Below are positions 11,524 to 28,012 of a stretch of 64,000 nucleotides of DNA, in pieces. The DNA is from Cordia subcordata. Its lineage: Eukaryota; Streptophyta; Magnoliopsida; Boraginales; Cordiaceae. Within the stretch, counting starts at the first letter, position 1. Every line of letters begins with the position of its first letter. The stretch covers positions 15,663,501 through 15,727,500 of the forward strand of contig JAPTOF010000009.1 in the NCBI GenBank assembly GCA_028554755.1, given 5' to 3'. Below the pieces are notes generated by a model that was not told where the DNA came from, did not search any database, and was given only the letters and a program-made list of their open reading frames with translations. A program made the position numbers and the translations under genes.

Positions 11524-12545
11524 AAGTTTTGAATATATAATATAAGAGTTTTGACTATATAATATAAGAATTTTGAACATATAGAACAATAGTTTAGAAT
11601 TAGGACTGTTGATCAAATAGCGCATTTATTCATTTTGAACCAATAATGTATTGGTTTTGAACATATAAAATAATAGTTTGAACTAAGATTGTTAATTGAT
11701 CAAATAGCACACTTATTTATTTTGATCCATTAGTGTACTGGTTTTAAACATATAGAACAATAGTTTTGAACTAAGATTGTTGATCATATAGTACACTTAT
11801 TCATTTTGAACTAATAGTCTATTAGTTTTGAACTTTTAGAACAATAGTTTTATACTAGGACTATTAATTGATCAGATAATATACTTATTCATTTTGAACC
11901 AATAGTATATTGGTTTTGAACATATAGAACAACAGTTTTGAACTAGGACGATTAATTGATCAGATAGTACACTTATTCATTTTGAACCAATAGTGTATTA
12001 GTTTTGAACATATAGAACAATAGTTTTGAACTAAGACTGTTAATTAGATAACACATTTATTCATTTTGAATCAATAGTGTATCAATTTTGAATATATAGA
12101 ACAATAATTTTGAACTAGGACTATTAATTAGATAACACATTTATTCATTTTGAATCAATATTGTATCAATTTTGAATATACAGAACAACAGTTTTGAACA
12201 AGAACTATTAATTGATCAGATAGCACACTTATTCATTTTGAACTAATAGTGTATTGGTTTTGAACAAATAGAATAATTTTTGAATTAGGACTATTGATCA
12301 GATAGCACATTTATTCATTTTGAACCAATAGTGTATTAGTTTTGAATATACAGAACAATAGTTTTGAACTCAAACTGTTAATTGATCAGATAACACACTT
12401 ATTCATTTTGAAATAGTGTATTGGCTTTGAACATATAGAACAATAGTTTTGAGCTAAGACAATTAATTGATCAGATAGCACACTTATTCATTTTAAACCA
12501 ATAGTGTATTGGTTTTGAATATATAGAATAATAATTTTGAGCACG
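11524..12545. repeat. Tandem array, about 11 copies of an 86-bp AT-rich monomer
   Basis: The motif TTATTCATTTTGAACCAATA recurs near 11628, 11714, 11798, 11887, 11973, 12058, 12143, 12230, 12312, 12399 and 12485, an average period of about 86 bp. Each unit also holds TTTTGAACATATAGAACAAT and ATTGATCAGATAGCACA. Units differ by point changes and by loss of the ATTGATC part in some. Related sequence continues weakly to about 12720. Minisatellite-type repeat with no coding frame. Confidence 0.9.
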
Positions 12546-13700
12546 TACTAAATCTACTCGCATATCTTTATCCATGGATATGCATAAAATTTATGATATT
12601 ATATTTTTTATTTTGTGAACTTGCTTTAAAATTTTTAAACATGTAATATAAGAGTCTTGAATATGTTTGTAATTTAATATAAATATTTTGAATCTATAAT
12701 ATAAAAATTTTAAACACATGTACTACTATGTATTGTGCATATACGATTCACGCACAGTACAGTGTACAATATTCATGCGAAACTCAGTGCATATGGTGCA
12801 CAATGTAGATACTTTTTTAAGTAATGTCACATGTCATCTCCTCAATTATTTCCACCCAAATAGATATTTATGTCTTTTCTGATTTTACTTTCCTTATTTA
12901 AATGTTTTATCACCATACTTTATTAGCCCATACTGCTCTTGAAAGGATCCATACAGTTAAAAAGATAAATCCTAGACTAATAACTAGATAACTCCAATAA
13001 TCTAATTGTCGAATTGCGAACTATATTAATTCTTAGCAGAAAAAAAGGGTATTTTGTAAAACTGTAACTATCTATATATCTCTATATCTATGTATCATAT
13101 AACGTAGCATCTACGTTTGCTTGTTAATTTCACATGTCTTAATTTTGTCAATTTTTCCTTAAAAATAAATTAAATTGTAATAAATTTATTATTGATCTTT
13201 TACTACTTTTCTTTTCTAAATCAAATTATTTTCTTATTTTACTTTTTAATTTAAATATTTTATTCAACTGTCTCATATGTCTTACAAAGAAATAACTAAT
13301 ATAGAAAACTTATCAAGAATTAGATTTTACAAAGTATATTTATATTTTATTTTAACATATACAATAAAAATATAATTAATTATTAATTTAACAAGAAAAA
13401 TACTTATTTTTCCCTTAAATCGCAAAAGTTATAATTTTAATTTAATCGATAAAACAAAGTCTAGCGTTTTTTAAATCGTTAAAGTTGTTGGCTGCACTTG
13501 TCAGCCTGAACAGCCATGCATGCCACCACTTATCACTGCCTCAACATGTGTTGTAATGGCAGCAGCAGATGAATGATTAAGCAACTCTCTAACTTATCGA
13601 TCACTCACGCGCACACACCAATGCAAACCAACTCATCCCATACCACCACCGCAGTTTAACTACTCCACAGCCACCACCAGCTCACACAACCTCCATAACC
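12546..13700. other. Seipin upstream region and probable 5' UTR
   Basis: The first 900 bases are AT-rich without genes. The last 200 bases become C/A-rich (ACCACCACCG-like) directly before the seipin ATG, typical of a plant 5' leader. Confidence 0.45.
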
Positions 13701-16395
13701 ATGGAGGATGAGGATGAAGAACAAGAAGAGGCGCAGAGCGGCTCTTCTGCACCAAACCCATCATCTTATTGGCTCGCAAAGCTCATATCATTTGAACTAG
13801 ACATAATCTACAGCTGCATAGTAGCTCTATTCTCACCCTTCTTCTCCATCTTATCCTTCGCCCTGGAACCGTTCCGCCAGGTCCGGGAGACGAAGGAGAG
13901 CGTCGAATCAGCGGTGCATGCAGCGGCCAGAGTACCCTCTGCCGTCGTCCGCTGCACCACCCTCTTGCTGAAGAAGCTCGGTTTCGGGTTCCTCGGCGCT
14001 GCGTATGCTTTCATGGTTTTGATCATGGTGATGATTTTGGCTGTGATTTTGGGTGTGGGTTTGGTGCACTTGTGGGTCGAGAAGCCTGTTTCCATGAGGG
14101 AGAGCTTGCACTTTGGGTATGCTGATATTCATCCAACGGCTATGTTTTCGGTTCGTGGTAGCGGTGGTGTTGGTAGCGATGGTTTTGAAGGGTATAGCGA
14201 CGAAAGGAAGACAGGGGTGCCGGTTGGGCACACCCTTTATGTTTCTTTGGTCCTTTTGATGCCGGATTCGGATTATAATAGAGAGGTTGGGATGTTTCAG
14301 GTGAGTAAGATGGTGTTTGGCTTTGCTTATTTTGGGTTCATATAAGCACATAAAAAAAGTACTCTCATATACTTTTTATTATTTAAGTGTTTATAAACAC
14401 CAAATAAGCAAAGCCAAACACCCTCTAATATCATCTTTTGATTCAAATTAGCAAAGCAACTTCTTACATAATATCTTATGGGGTGAATGATTTATTTGGT
14501 CTTTTATCCTTAATCCTACAACAAGTAATTAGTTTTTTATCTTTATAACCGGTGACGTGATTAGTCCTCAAGTAGAAAATATCATAAAAAAATAACATAT
14601 TGTAGTCTTTTATGTTTATAATTTGTTACAATATCAGTCCCTTTTCTCTTTGACCCTTTTCTCAATGATTTGTGATTGGTCAGTCTCTTATCTTTAAAAT
14701 TTGTAACGTCATTGTCCTAACTTGCAATGTGTGGGATTATTAATTAGTCCCAACTTCACTAATTTTGTTAATCTTTTGACTTTTTTTGGGTTTTGGACTA
14801 ATCGCATCATGGATTGTAGAGATAGCAGAGATAACGATAAGGGAAATATTTAATTGTAGCACGTTTTAAAAATTAAAAAATAAGGTATATTATTTTTGAA
14901 AGGGTCAAAATAAAGCACCAAATGGGTCATTTACCCTAATATATATGTGGATTCCAAATATTCATGATCTAGGTGTGAGTGAGTCCAATTGCTAACACTC
15001 AGTTTAGTAGTAGTAAACCATCTATCTAGGGATTCAATTTATTTATATATATGTTTGATTTGTGTTGTGCTATTTTGATGTGAATGTTGCGATTGTTGTT
15101 CCAACAAAACAATAATTGTAATTTCCAATGTTAATTTCTTAATGCAAATGTGGTCTATAAGTTACTAGCTAAATACTTGGGGCAGCAGAATTTTCTTTCT
15201 TTCTTTCTTTCTTTTTTTTTTTTTTTTTGGGGGGGGGGGGGGGAATAAGTAGCTGCATAATGAATAAATCTTCCATTTCCTGGTATTTCTAGCTACAGTT
15301 TATTGGGCTCAGACCCATAATAGAGTCAAGACCAAATGATGAATAGAAGGGAAAAATGATTGGACCCGGGTGGATTATCAATTCAGTATTTCAAATAGAA
15401 CTCCCATGTTTATATAATCCCCCGCCTTTCTGAAACAAAGCATCATACTTCCCGTCCACCTTTTTCCCTTCGGAGGGGAATATACGATATGTTTATAAAA
15501 TAAACCAAGATTACTAAAAAGTTCTAAGTAATAACACTAAGGACCGATACACTTTAAGCAAACCAATTTGTTAATCTTACCCAAGATTGGAACATATGTT
15601 ACATAAATTGGTAAAACTCTTCGATTTAAGCATAGTATTTTCCAATTGTTCATAATATTTAAAAGAAATTCTACTTGTTTCACAATGACAATTTATGGTT
15701 TCTTCTATCAGTTGACTGCAGAAGCAATATCAGGAAACGGTGACATGCTCGCGACATCATTTCAGCCATGTATGTTGAGATTTACGAGCTGGCCGATCCG
15801 CGCCATTCGAACATTGTTCATGAGCATACCCCTGCTGCTAGGGATCACAACTGAGACGCAAAGGATGAATATACCAATGTTGAAGCACAAAGAAGGTTTC
15901 CAGAGAACCGAGGCGATAAGAGTCACTCTGGCACCGCGAGCCGGAACTTGTTATCTTCCGCAGTTGTACGAGGCCGAAATCCTGTTGAATTCTAAACTCC
16001 CTTGGACGAAGGACCTGATATACAAATGGAAATGGACGTTTTATGTCTGGACATCATTTTACATGTTCATCTTGCTTCTCATTGTTCTGCTTAGTTACTG
16101 TAGACCCCTCATCTTTCCGGAGATGGTGATCGCTTCCGGTGACCGTAGCGAGCCGGAAGTTGTTCCAGAAGCGCTAACAGAGCGGAAAGAAAAGGATAAG
16201 GAGAAACGGGATGTATCGGAAACATTGAGAAGATGGCAGCAAAGTAGAAGCAAGAGAAAGGCCATGCTTCTGCAGAAGAGGAGAATGCCAGAATCAGCTG
16301 CTGATTCATCTGCTTCAAGCATTTCATTGACTAGGGAGGCAAGTGTTGAAGAAGATACCGGAGATTCATCAGAATCCGTGTGTTTTAGAGTTTAA
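13701..16395 (+). CDS. SEI1: Seipin (plant SEIPIN1-like), lipid-droplet biogenesis protein
   Basis: An ER membrane protein which, from family knowledge, sits at ER-lipid droplet junctions and controls droplet number and size. Two exons: 13701-14300 (ends CAG|GTGAGT) and 15712-16395 (after CTATCAG), phase 0, about 427 residues. A short acidic N-terminus is followed by a hydrophobic segment at about 30-55 and a strong membrane span at about 95-125. Then comes the lumenal seipin domain, with VPVGHTLYVSLVLLMP at its start, LRFTSWPIR, IPLLLGI, EAIRVTLAPRAGT and LPQLYEAEILLNS. A second membrane span lies at about 306-330 and ends CRPLIFP. The tail is cytosolic and rich in charge and serine. The N-terminal part is much shorter than in SEIPIN2/3 (about 500 residues or more in Arabidopsis), so SEIPIN1 type is favoured but not certain. 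The 1.4-kb intron starts with a MITE 11 bp past the donor. The frame is intact. Confidence 0.92.
14312..14422. mobile_element. Short MITE next to the seipin splice donor
   Basis: Perfect terminal inverted repeats of about 20 bp, GGTGTTTGGCTTTGCTTATT and its complement, bound a 111-bp element. It begins 11 bp after the exon 1 donor, so an unspliced transcript would read into it and stop at 14345. The superfamily is not assigned; no clear target duplication. Confidence 0.7.
15196..15243. repeat. Simple sequence: (TTTC)n, T run and G run in seipin intron
   Basis: TTTC repeats pass into a run of about 18 T followed by about 14 G. Homopolymers of this type are prone to length errors in assembly. 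Confidence 0.9.
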
Positions 16396-16483
16396 CTTGA
16401 TGGTTAATTAGGTGTACGTAGCTTAGTGGGATGTTTCTGGCCTTAGAGCGCTTTGACTTGGGCTTTTTTTTTTGTTTTTAGAT

Positions 16484-16885
16484 TAAATTACATATTATCT
16501 TCTTGTATTCTAATTTATTAGTATTATATTTCTCTGTATTAAAACTAGTTAATTATTTTTTTATACTATGATCTATTACTATGATCTATGTGCACGATAC
16601 TTTCTTGTAATATTAAAACTAACTAATTATCTCCTTGAAATTTTTAAAGGTGTACAAAATATCTCTCTATGAAGTTTTTAAAAGTGTGCAAAATATTCTC
16701 TTGAAATATATGATGATAGGGGATATTTTGCACACTTTTAAAAACTTCAGGGGTAATTAACTAGTTTTAATATTATAGGAGGTATTATGCACATAGTTTA
16801 GAGCACATGGAGTAATTAGTTAATTTTGATATTATAGGGGATATGGTGCATATAAGTCAAAGTATAAGACGTAATATATAATTTA
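16484..16885. mobile_element. Foldback element of about 400 bp in the seipin 3' flank
   Basis: The sequence is nearly palindromic around 16710. TTTTTAAAAGTGTGCAAAATAT on the left pairs with its complement on the right, as do TAATATTAAAACTA stretches further out and the ends TAAATTACATATTA / TAATATATAATTTA. It starts about 88 bp after the seipin stop, so it may be carried in the 3' UTR. No coding frame. Confidence 0.7.
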
Positions 16886-16941
16886 TTTTTTTTTTTTGAG
16901 TTGTTTAAAAACAATTGATGCTTATTAAGCAAATGAATTAA

Positions 16942-17188
16942 GGGCGTGTTTGGAATACTCCTTTTTTAAAGTATTTTTTTAAATAATTTTTAGATAATGT
17001 GTTTTTAGGAGAGGCTAAAATTTTTGATTTTTAAAAAAAGTTATATTTAAAGCAAATGTTTTTCTTTAAAAAAAAAGGTTGAAATTTTGAAATGAAGTTT
17101 AATTTTATTTTTTTTCAGAAGGTTAAAATTGTCCTTTTTAAAAAAGTATTTTCTTTCCAAAGTTTATTTGAAAAAGTCAATCAAAGCA
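16942..17188. mobile_element. Decayed AT-rich MITE (GTTTGGAAT type)
   Basis: The left end GGGCGTGTTTGGAATACTCC resembles the 18646 element. The inside consists of A and T runs, and the right end (AAAGTCAATCAAAGC) is only a weak inverted match. Boundaries are approximate. Confidence 0.4.
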
Positions 17189-18645
17189 AGCTCTAGAAAG
17201 GCAATGTTACAAAATAAAATTAGTTTTTAAGAAGATATAATTTTTTTCTTAGTTAGTTAACTTTCATGGCTTATAAGAAGTTAAAGCTAAAAAAAAAGTC
17301 CATGGAATAGTGTTTCTTTTGTTACTTATGAAGTCTCCACTTTTTATAACCGCAACTGGTTAAATTATTCAAATTTATTTTTCTTATAAATATGATCTAT
17401 TTTCTGGAGTCACAAATAATAAGCATTTTATATAAACATCAAAAACGGTATAACGAGAACAAAATGCTGATTAACAAATAAGCCTAACTTTGAAAAAGAA
17501 TGAAGTACAAGTCCAAACAAAAAATAAAAACCTCATCGTAATCACATAACCGTCTAAGTTATCACGCAATTGGCACAAACTTGTCAAGATGCATAGCTAT
17601 TAGTGGACAATAAGGTGATGAAATTTCTAGCAAAAGGGGAGCAACTCCAATAAAAAATGAAAAAAGTAGGACGCAGCTGGGTGGGGGCAAGATTAGCATA
17701 CTCCGAACTAGCTAAATGTTGACCAGGTCATATCCTATTCCTACACCTGATACCAGGCTAAATCCCTGGCATCATTCTTATACCTGTTAGTTTAAAAACA
17801 CCCTTTAAAAAAAAAAAAAAAAAAACCGCCCAGCCCTTAGGGACATCGATCAATAAAGTCAACTAGGCTCGGGGTAAAAGATTTATACCAATTAAACCAA
17901 CACTTGTGTCAAGTAAAACCGCTCCCTATTGATAACCCAAAAATGAACTCAATACAAATAAATTATGTTATATTTTAATAGAAACTTCAAAACATTAAAT
18001 ATAAATTCCAACACATTGAATTTAACAAAAATTTACAATAATAACATTAAGTCTAAACCCCATACTCCAAATCATCAAACCTAAACTCTATATTCCAAAT
18101 CTAAACTTGCAATAGTAAGATATAAATCCAACACATTAATATTTAAGGTAGTATAAGAAAATTTTACATTAAATTAAAAGATTCTTTATTGATGTCGTGT
18201 TTATAAAAAGGTTATAAATTATATAGGTATATGATAAAAGTAAATATTTGTTTGTGTGCCTACTAGGGGAAGAGGGAAGAGGGAAAAAAAACCCCGGCCC
18301 TTCCAGCCTCGTTCGGGTTTTTTTTTTTTTTTTTCCCACAAAGTACTAGTTCCAACCCTTGTGGTACTCCCATGAGGCGGAGCTGAGCGAACTACCATTG
18401 TCATCCATAAAAACAAGCCATAAGGCTAAACAAACATATACTATAACAAATTGAAACAAGAGAAAATTCCAATAACATAAATTATAAAACATGAAGGAAA
18501 TGAAAAAAAACTGGCAACTCTCTAGCAAAACACTGAAGTACCAAGAAGAATTACACACGTGAAGAATAACATTCAATGAATAAGAAAAAATCAGAGGGAA
18601 GAAGGGAGAAGAGTATCGGGGAAGAAGGGGATTGGAGGAGAGTAT
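17189..18645. other. Intergenic, no gene seen
   Basis: AT-rich sequence. A GC-richer patch at 18250-18420, read on the minus strand, has TGGTAGTTCGCTCAG and GGTTGGAACTAG, vaguely like Pol III promoter boxes, followed by a poly(A)-like run. The case for a SINE is too weak to call. Confidence 0.35.
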
Positions 18646-18868
18646 GGGTCTGTTTGGATTGGTTTTTTTTTAAGAAAAAGTATTATTTTTCTGAAAAAGT
18701 TATATTATTTTTGTAATAACTATTTGATTTGGTTTTAAAAAAAAGTTAAAAATCTGAAAAAATTTCAAATACTATTTTTTTAGAAGACAGAATTTTTAAC
18801 TTCTCAAAGAAATTATTTTTTAAAAATTGTTAAAAAAATACTTTAAAAAAAAGCCAATCCAAACGAGC
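18646..18868. mobile_element. AT-rich MITE with GGTCTGTTTGGATTGG ends
   Basis: The left end GGTCTGTTTGGATTGGTTTT and right end AAAAGCCAATCCAAACGAGC are inverted copies over about 20 bp. The centre is T/A runs with no coding frame. This is the best preserved of the three related copies in the window. Confidence 0.7.
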
Positions 18869-20219
18869 TATATGATCAGCTTATAAATAATTTCAAATCC
18901 CTTCTGATCTAGGAGTCCTTGGATTTTTAAGCGTTCTATATCGCATTATCAACGTTTTTATTTCTTTTTTTTTTTTCGACAAGTTTATATATGAAATTCT
19001 CATATGGGAATCGAGGAAAAAATGACTTTACCAAATAGTGACACGTGTAAATTAGGTCTAGAGAAAATTTCTCAATCTGATGTTAGCAAAACGTGAATTG
19101 ACCCAAAATTTGATTGGATGTCCATTTTTGACTTCATGCTTCTCGTGTAACGCGCGTCATCACTCACTCATGTTTTCCTAGGATCATTTTGACAAGCTAC
19201 CGACTTCATGGTGACAATGAAAACGAGAGAGTTAATGATTTAGACATTTTGCGGCTCTAAATTAACGTGTAGACTTCTCTTTTCCCCTGAGAAATAACTA
19301 AATTTAAAGCAAACTTGTTTTCCAAAGATGTTTGATTAGTAACAACTGACATTAAATGTGATTTATGATTTAAGTTTTATCTTAATTCCTATCCTAAAAA
19401 GATTATGTAGAGATTATATTATGAGTCTAACATTTGTTAATAGATAGTCGCGCTCGGTCAAAATAATTTTTTTTGTTACAAAAAAAAGTCCATGTCAAAT
19501 TTATTAGACAATATACAATAAAATGTCATGGTGTGCGTTGGTATATTTCAACGAATATTTTGTTATAAACTATTACTCAACTATTATTTTTATATAGTTT
19601 TGAATTATCTTATAAACATTAGAAAATAGTTTAAATAATTAAAATTATCGGGATTACAAGAAAGCTATCATTCAACCGATGCATTTTTAATGTCTTGCAG
19701 TATGCCAAACTTGACTGCACAGTGCACACCATGTTCTTCACGAGAATGGCGAATCGAAGAAATTTATCATCAACCATCAAATTATCTTCCACATCATATA
19801 CTTATGCTGTCTCTGTCGCGTGAACTATGTTTCATATATATCGCGACAAGGGAACAGACAATTATAGAAGAAAAGTTTCAGACGTAAAATCTTTTTAACT
19901 CTTTTTTTTTGTTTTTTCAATCGACGACAATAACTTCCGTGCTATAATGGCGTATTTTAATAATATTTCAACGTCTTTCAGTTCAAGACAACAACATTTT
20001 CCATAAATTGACATAAATTTAAACACGAAATTCTTGATTATGACGAGCAGTTGGTCGACCGTGTCATTGTCTAACCTTAAGCTTGCAGTAGTATCAAGAA
20101 TAATTGAAAAAAGTTTGATTTCATATTAGTGGAAGCATCTTTAAATAACTCTTTGATGAGTTTAGATAGCGCAAATTATATCATATATATACTTGTAGAA
20201 ATACAGAGTATACTATATC
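18869..20219. other. Intergenic, no gene seen
   Basis: A 65-codon frame at 19690-19887 has no recognisable motif and I do not regard it as a gene. Otherwise AT-rich. Confidence 0.35.
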
Positions 20220-20220
20220 A

Positions 20221-20697
20221 GACTATTTATTCAATATTTATAAATTATTTGTCTAGTAAAATTTACAAAAATATCTATATATAAAAATAATCACAAATGT
20301 TTGTTCAGAATAAAAGTTTATTTATTCAGTATTCATAAGTTGTTTATTCAGTAAAATTTATAGATTATCACAATATTTGTTGTCAAGTGTAAAATTGACA
20401 AACATCTATATATGAAAACAGTCATACATATTTATTTACAATCAAAAGACTATTTGTTCAGTATTCATGAGTTGTTTGTCCAATAAAATCTACAAATCAT
20501 CACAATATCTATTAAAAAGTATAAAATTAACTAATATCTATATATAAAAATAGTCACAGATATTTGTTCAAAATAAAAAGACTACTTATTTAGTATTCAC
20601 AAGCTATTTGTTCAATAAAATTCACAAATTATTTTTGTTCAATATTAATAAACTGTTTTTTCAACCGCAGGTGCACGTTATGCACCAGCTAGTTCAG
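20221..20697. repeat. AT-rich tandem repeat (4 units, up to about 131 bp) ending in a hairpin-CTAG
   Basis: Units beginning ACTATTTATTCAATATTTAT or a variant start near 20221, 20319, 20450 and 20581. Each contains ATCTATATATAAAAAT-like and CAGTAAAATTTA-like parts. The run ends with the hairpin GGTGCA-CGTTA-TGCACC (20670-20686) and CTAG at 20689-20692 followed by T. Hairpin plus CTRR before a T is a Helitron 3'-end pattern, but the hairpin-to-CTAG gap is shorter than usual and no 5' end was identified. Confidence 0.55.
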
Positions 20698-22526
20698 TTT
20701 CATTTAAATGGCAACTTAATTAGTTGAGCCTCCAATACATTTCTTGCATTTCAACTTAAAGTCAAAAGTCAAAACAAGTAGGTGCGAGAAAATAAGCTTG
20801 ACCCATTTGATGTAGCAAACCTAACCTTTGTATTTATTTGCTTGTTTGGTATAAGGTTCGTTCCAATTGATTTTTCTTTAAAAAATATTTTTATATAATT
20901 TTGAAAAATATTTTGTTGAGAAACATATAATTTTTGAGAAAAACAAATTTTAAGTTTTTTATAATTTATCTTTTCCTTTTAAAGTCAATACAAATCTTTA
21001 TTAGAAATATATTTTTTATCCGTAATTTCAATCTCTCCAAGTTGTGGCAGTGGAAGTGACAATGGTGTTTATCAATTATCCTAATTGTTAGTTTTTCAAG
21101 AAAAAGTAGTTGGCTTTCGTAGAATCTAGTATAAAACTAATAGTCGGGTTAAATACATTTATTTAAATTAAAATTTTTATGTATATATATATATATATAT
21201 CAAAAAAATATTATTCACGTTAAAAAGGATTGTACCAGTCAAGAAAATATAAAAATTGAACATATTGAACTTCTTGTCAAAAAAAAAAAAAAAGCAAATT
21301 GGACTGACAAATTGAGGGAAGCCAAAACACATAAAACACAATCTCACCAACCAGTCAACCACCCCACTAATAAAATCTTATTGGCACACTAATCCAATTG
21401 GTGAGGTAGAGATCTTGTACTATATAAAATATACACCTTTTTTAATGACAAAGATCACTTTAGATAAGATTATATTAAATTCGTATTAAGATTATAAATT
21501 TTGCCAGATTGTACTTAGCTCGCTTTAGACAAAACTATATTGAATTCGTATTAAGATTATAAATTTTGCTAGACTTTACTCTATTTTCATCATTTATTTA
21601 TCTTATTATATCAGGACCGCTTAATTGCCATGTTAAAGTAGCAACCATTTTTATCCCTCTTTCTCTCTCTCTCTTTTTTCTTGATAGTGCTAACTAAATT
21701 ATGCACGCTTAACAAAATTAAGACGTACTTACAAAGTGATAAACAATTAATAAAAATAAAATAATATCTAATCGAATATTCTTTTTCCCATCTAAAATCC
21801 GAGTATCCAAATGTGAATAACTAACTAGGGCTAAATATGATTTGGTTTTAAAACTTATTCTTTTTCCCATCTAAAATCCGAGTATCCAAATGTGAATAAC
21901 TAACTAGGGGTAAATATGATTTGGTTCGATTTAATTTTAAAACTTATTTAAGACCAAATCAAACCAGTTATATTTTTTATTAAATACTAATTAATTAGTT
22001 TCTGATCATATAAAATACTCAAATTAAACCAAAATTTCTAAAATTTGTTTGCCTTCAATTTTTATTAGAAAAATTCAATTTCCTCAAAATATTAAAAAAA
22101 TAAAAAAAATAAAAGTTTACTCAATAATTTCAAAGGAAAAACAAACTAGTAGATCAATTTTGATTTATCATCTATATTACAAATTTAACTAATTATTAAT
22201 GTAATTTAACTTGAGGCTTACGAATCTTACGTTTGAGTAATTTGAGAATAAATAAAGAACCATTGTTAATTTAATTTTAAACCTAAACATAAAAACACAA
22301 ATATCTAATTATCCGTTCTGATATCCGATTATCCGTCCTGATTCGCGCGGACAGGGTGGCATGTGGAGGAGCAAGGGACCAGGCCCCCCCCCCCCCGCCC
22401 CAACCCACCAATGGTATATTAGCGAATCCGGGAAGAGGAGTTGATAAATAAAAAATGAAAAATAGCCAGCCAAAGTGGAAAGGAATCGCAATGGATTGAC
22501 GGCGAAATCTCCAAGACCCTGAGACC
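20698..22526. other. IPP isomerase upstream region with two small tandem duplications
   Basis: Contains a half-copy of an AT-rich MITE near 20850-21000. A direct duplication of about 75 bp (ATTCGTATTAAGATTATAAA at 21479 and 21547) and a near-perfect 79-bp duplication (about 21779-21857 and 21858-21927) follow. The last 200 bases are GC-richer, with a C run near 22384-22397, and probably hold the promoter and leader of the isomerase gene. Confidence 0.5.
21779..21927. repeat. 79-bp direct tandem duplication
   Basis: TTCTTTTTCCCATCTAAAAT and about 50 further bases occur twice at a spacing of 79 bp with almost no differences, so the duplication is recent. Confidence 0.88.
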
Positions 22527-26781
<4,255 letters not shown>

Positions 26782-27410
26782 AGGAAGATGAATTATAACA
26801 TCTTCATTTTCTTGGATGTAATAAGTTTGAGGGATGGTGATAAACAGGTGGGATTGTCATTTTCTAAGCATTGTGTTTTTTCCTTCAAGTTTTGATTGAG
26901 TTTAGGCAATTGGGGTTTTGGGATTTTGTACTATAGTCGTGCTCACAATAAGAAGCTAAAAACCAAGTCTTTTGTCATGCACTTTTGAGTTATGTTATTG
27001 ATTGATAATTCTTTTTTATCTTATCTACATTACAGCGTTGGATGTAGAACTTCATTTTAAGAATCAAATCAAGTCTTATACCAGTAGGTAGCTTTTGTAG
27101 TATGGATGTGATTATGTTATTCATTCTTGTCGAGTTAGATAGGAAAACTCCCCTCCAAGGATTGGTGTAACCATATTTTACATTGTGAACAGAGAAATTC
27201 TAGTCGCATAGAAATTGGTCATATTAACTGCAATTGTCACAAATTACACACAGAGTTGGATTATTACAAGCAATACGCATTCTTCATCTCGTTACAACAT
27301 TATAAAAGAATAACTATCAATCACTTAAAAGTGACGTATTTGAGAAAACAGTAACGAAATCACGACAAAATTCAGATGCAAATTAAAGCATAACGGAGAG
27401 ATTGATGTGT
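26782..27410. other. 3' flank of isomerase gene
   Basis: Probable 3' UTR followed by AT-rich DNA up to the convergent peroxidase pseudogene. No gene seen. Confidence 0.45.
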
Positions 27411-27974
27411 TTAATCAGTTGACAAAATGGCAAATTTTCCTGAGCTCACCCTGAGGACATCCGGGGATCCCATATGCACCATGGCAGCTGCAGACTTCCT
27501 GGCCCAAACCGAACCATATCTTGCGTTGAACAAAACAGTCTTGGCTGTCAAGGGACTGTCCAACAAAACCTGGTCTGAAGTCAACAAACCTCGGCTGTTC
27601 TTCAAGCCCACGTAGTACTTGTCCAGACGATTTGGTGCTATCGCATTGAGAGCTGCCGCGGGTGGTGGCCCTGTGGCATCGTTCGATGGCGGAGGGCAAA
27701 TGGTTCTCAGGAAAGCAGCACAGCCTGGATCCATGGTAGGGTCTCGGTTGGGGTAGAGGCGTTGCCGGAAGGTGGGGCCAATTGAGTGTGCACCTGAGGG
27801 TGGGGGTGAATATGTTAGTTAAATCGGTCAAATCAATCCAAACCAACTAAAAAATTCGGATTGGTTTGGTTATATTTCATGGTTAAAGATTAAATAGTTA
27901 CCTTCATATAATATTCAATTGGTTTGATTTGGTTTGAAATAAGTTTACGGACTAAATTGAACTATATTTATTCC

Positions 27975-28012
<38 letters not shown>

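Noticed and set aside
13808..14351. Minus-strand frames of 95 and 147 codons opposite seipin exon 1
   Set aside because: Shadow frames of the seipin coding strand.
18240..18420. Minus-strand SINE with A/B boxes and poly(A)
   Set aside because: The box matches are loose, the poly(A) run is internal, and no target duplication was found.
19690..19887. 65-codon plus-strand frame
   Set aside because: No homology recognised, no splice partners, surrounded by repeats.
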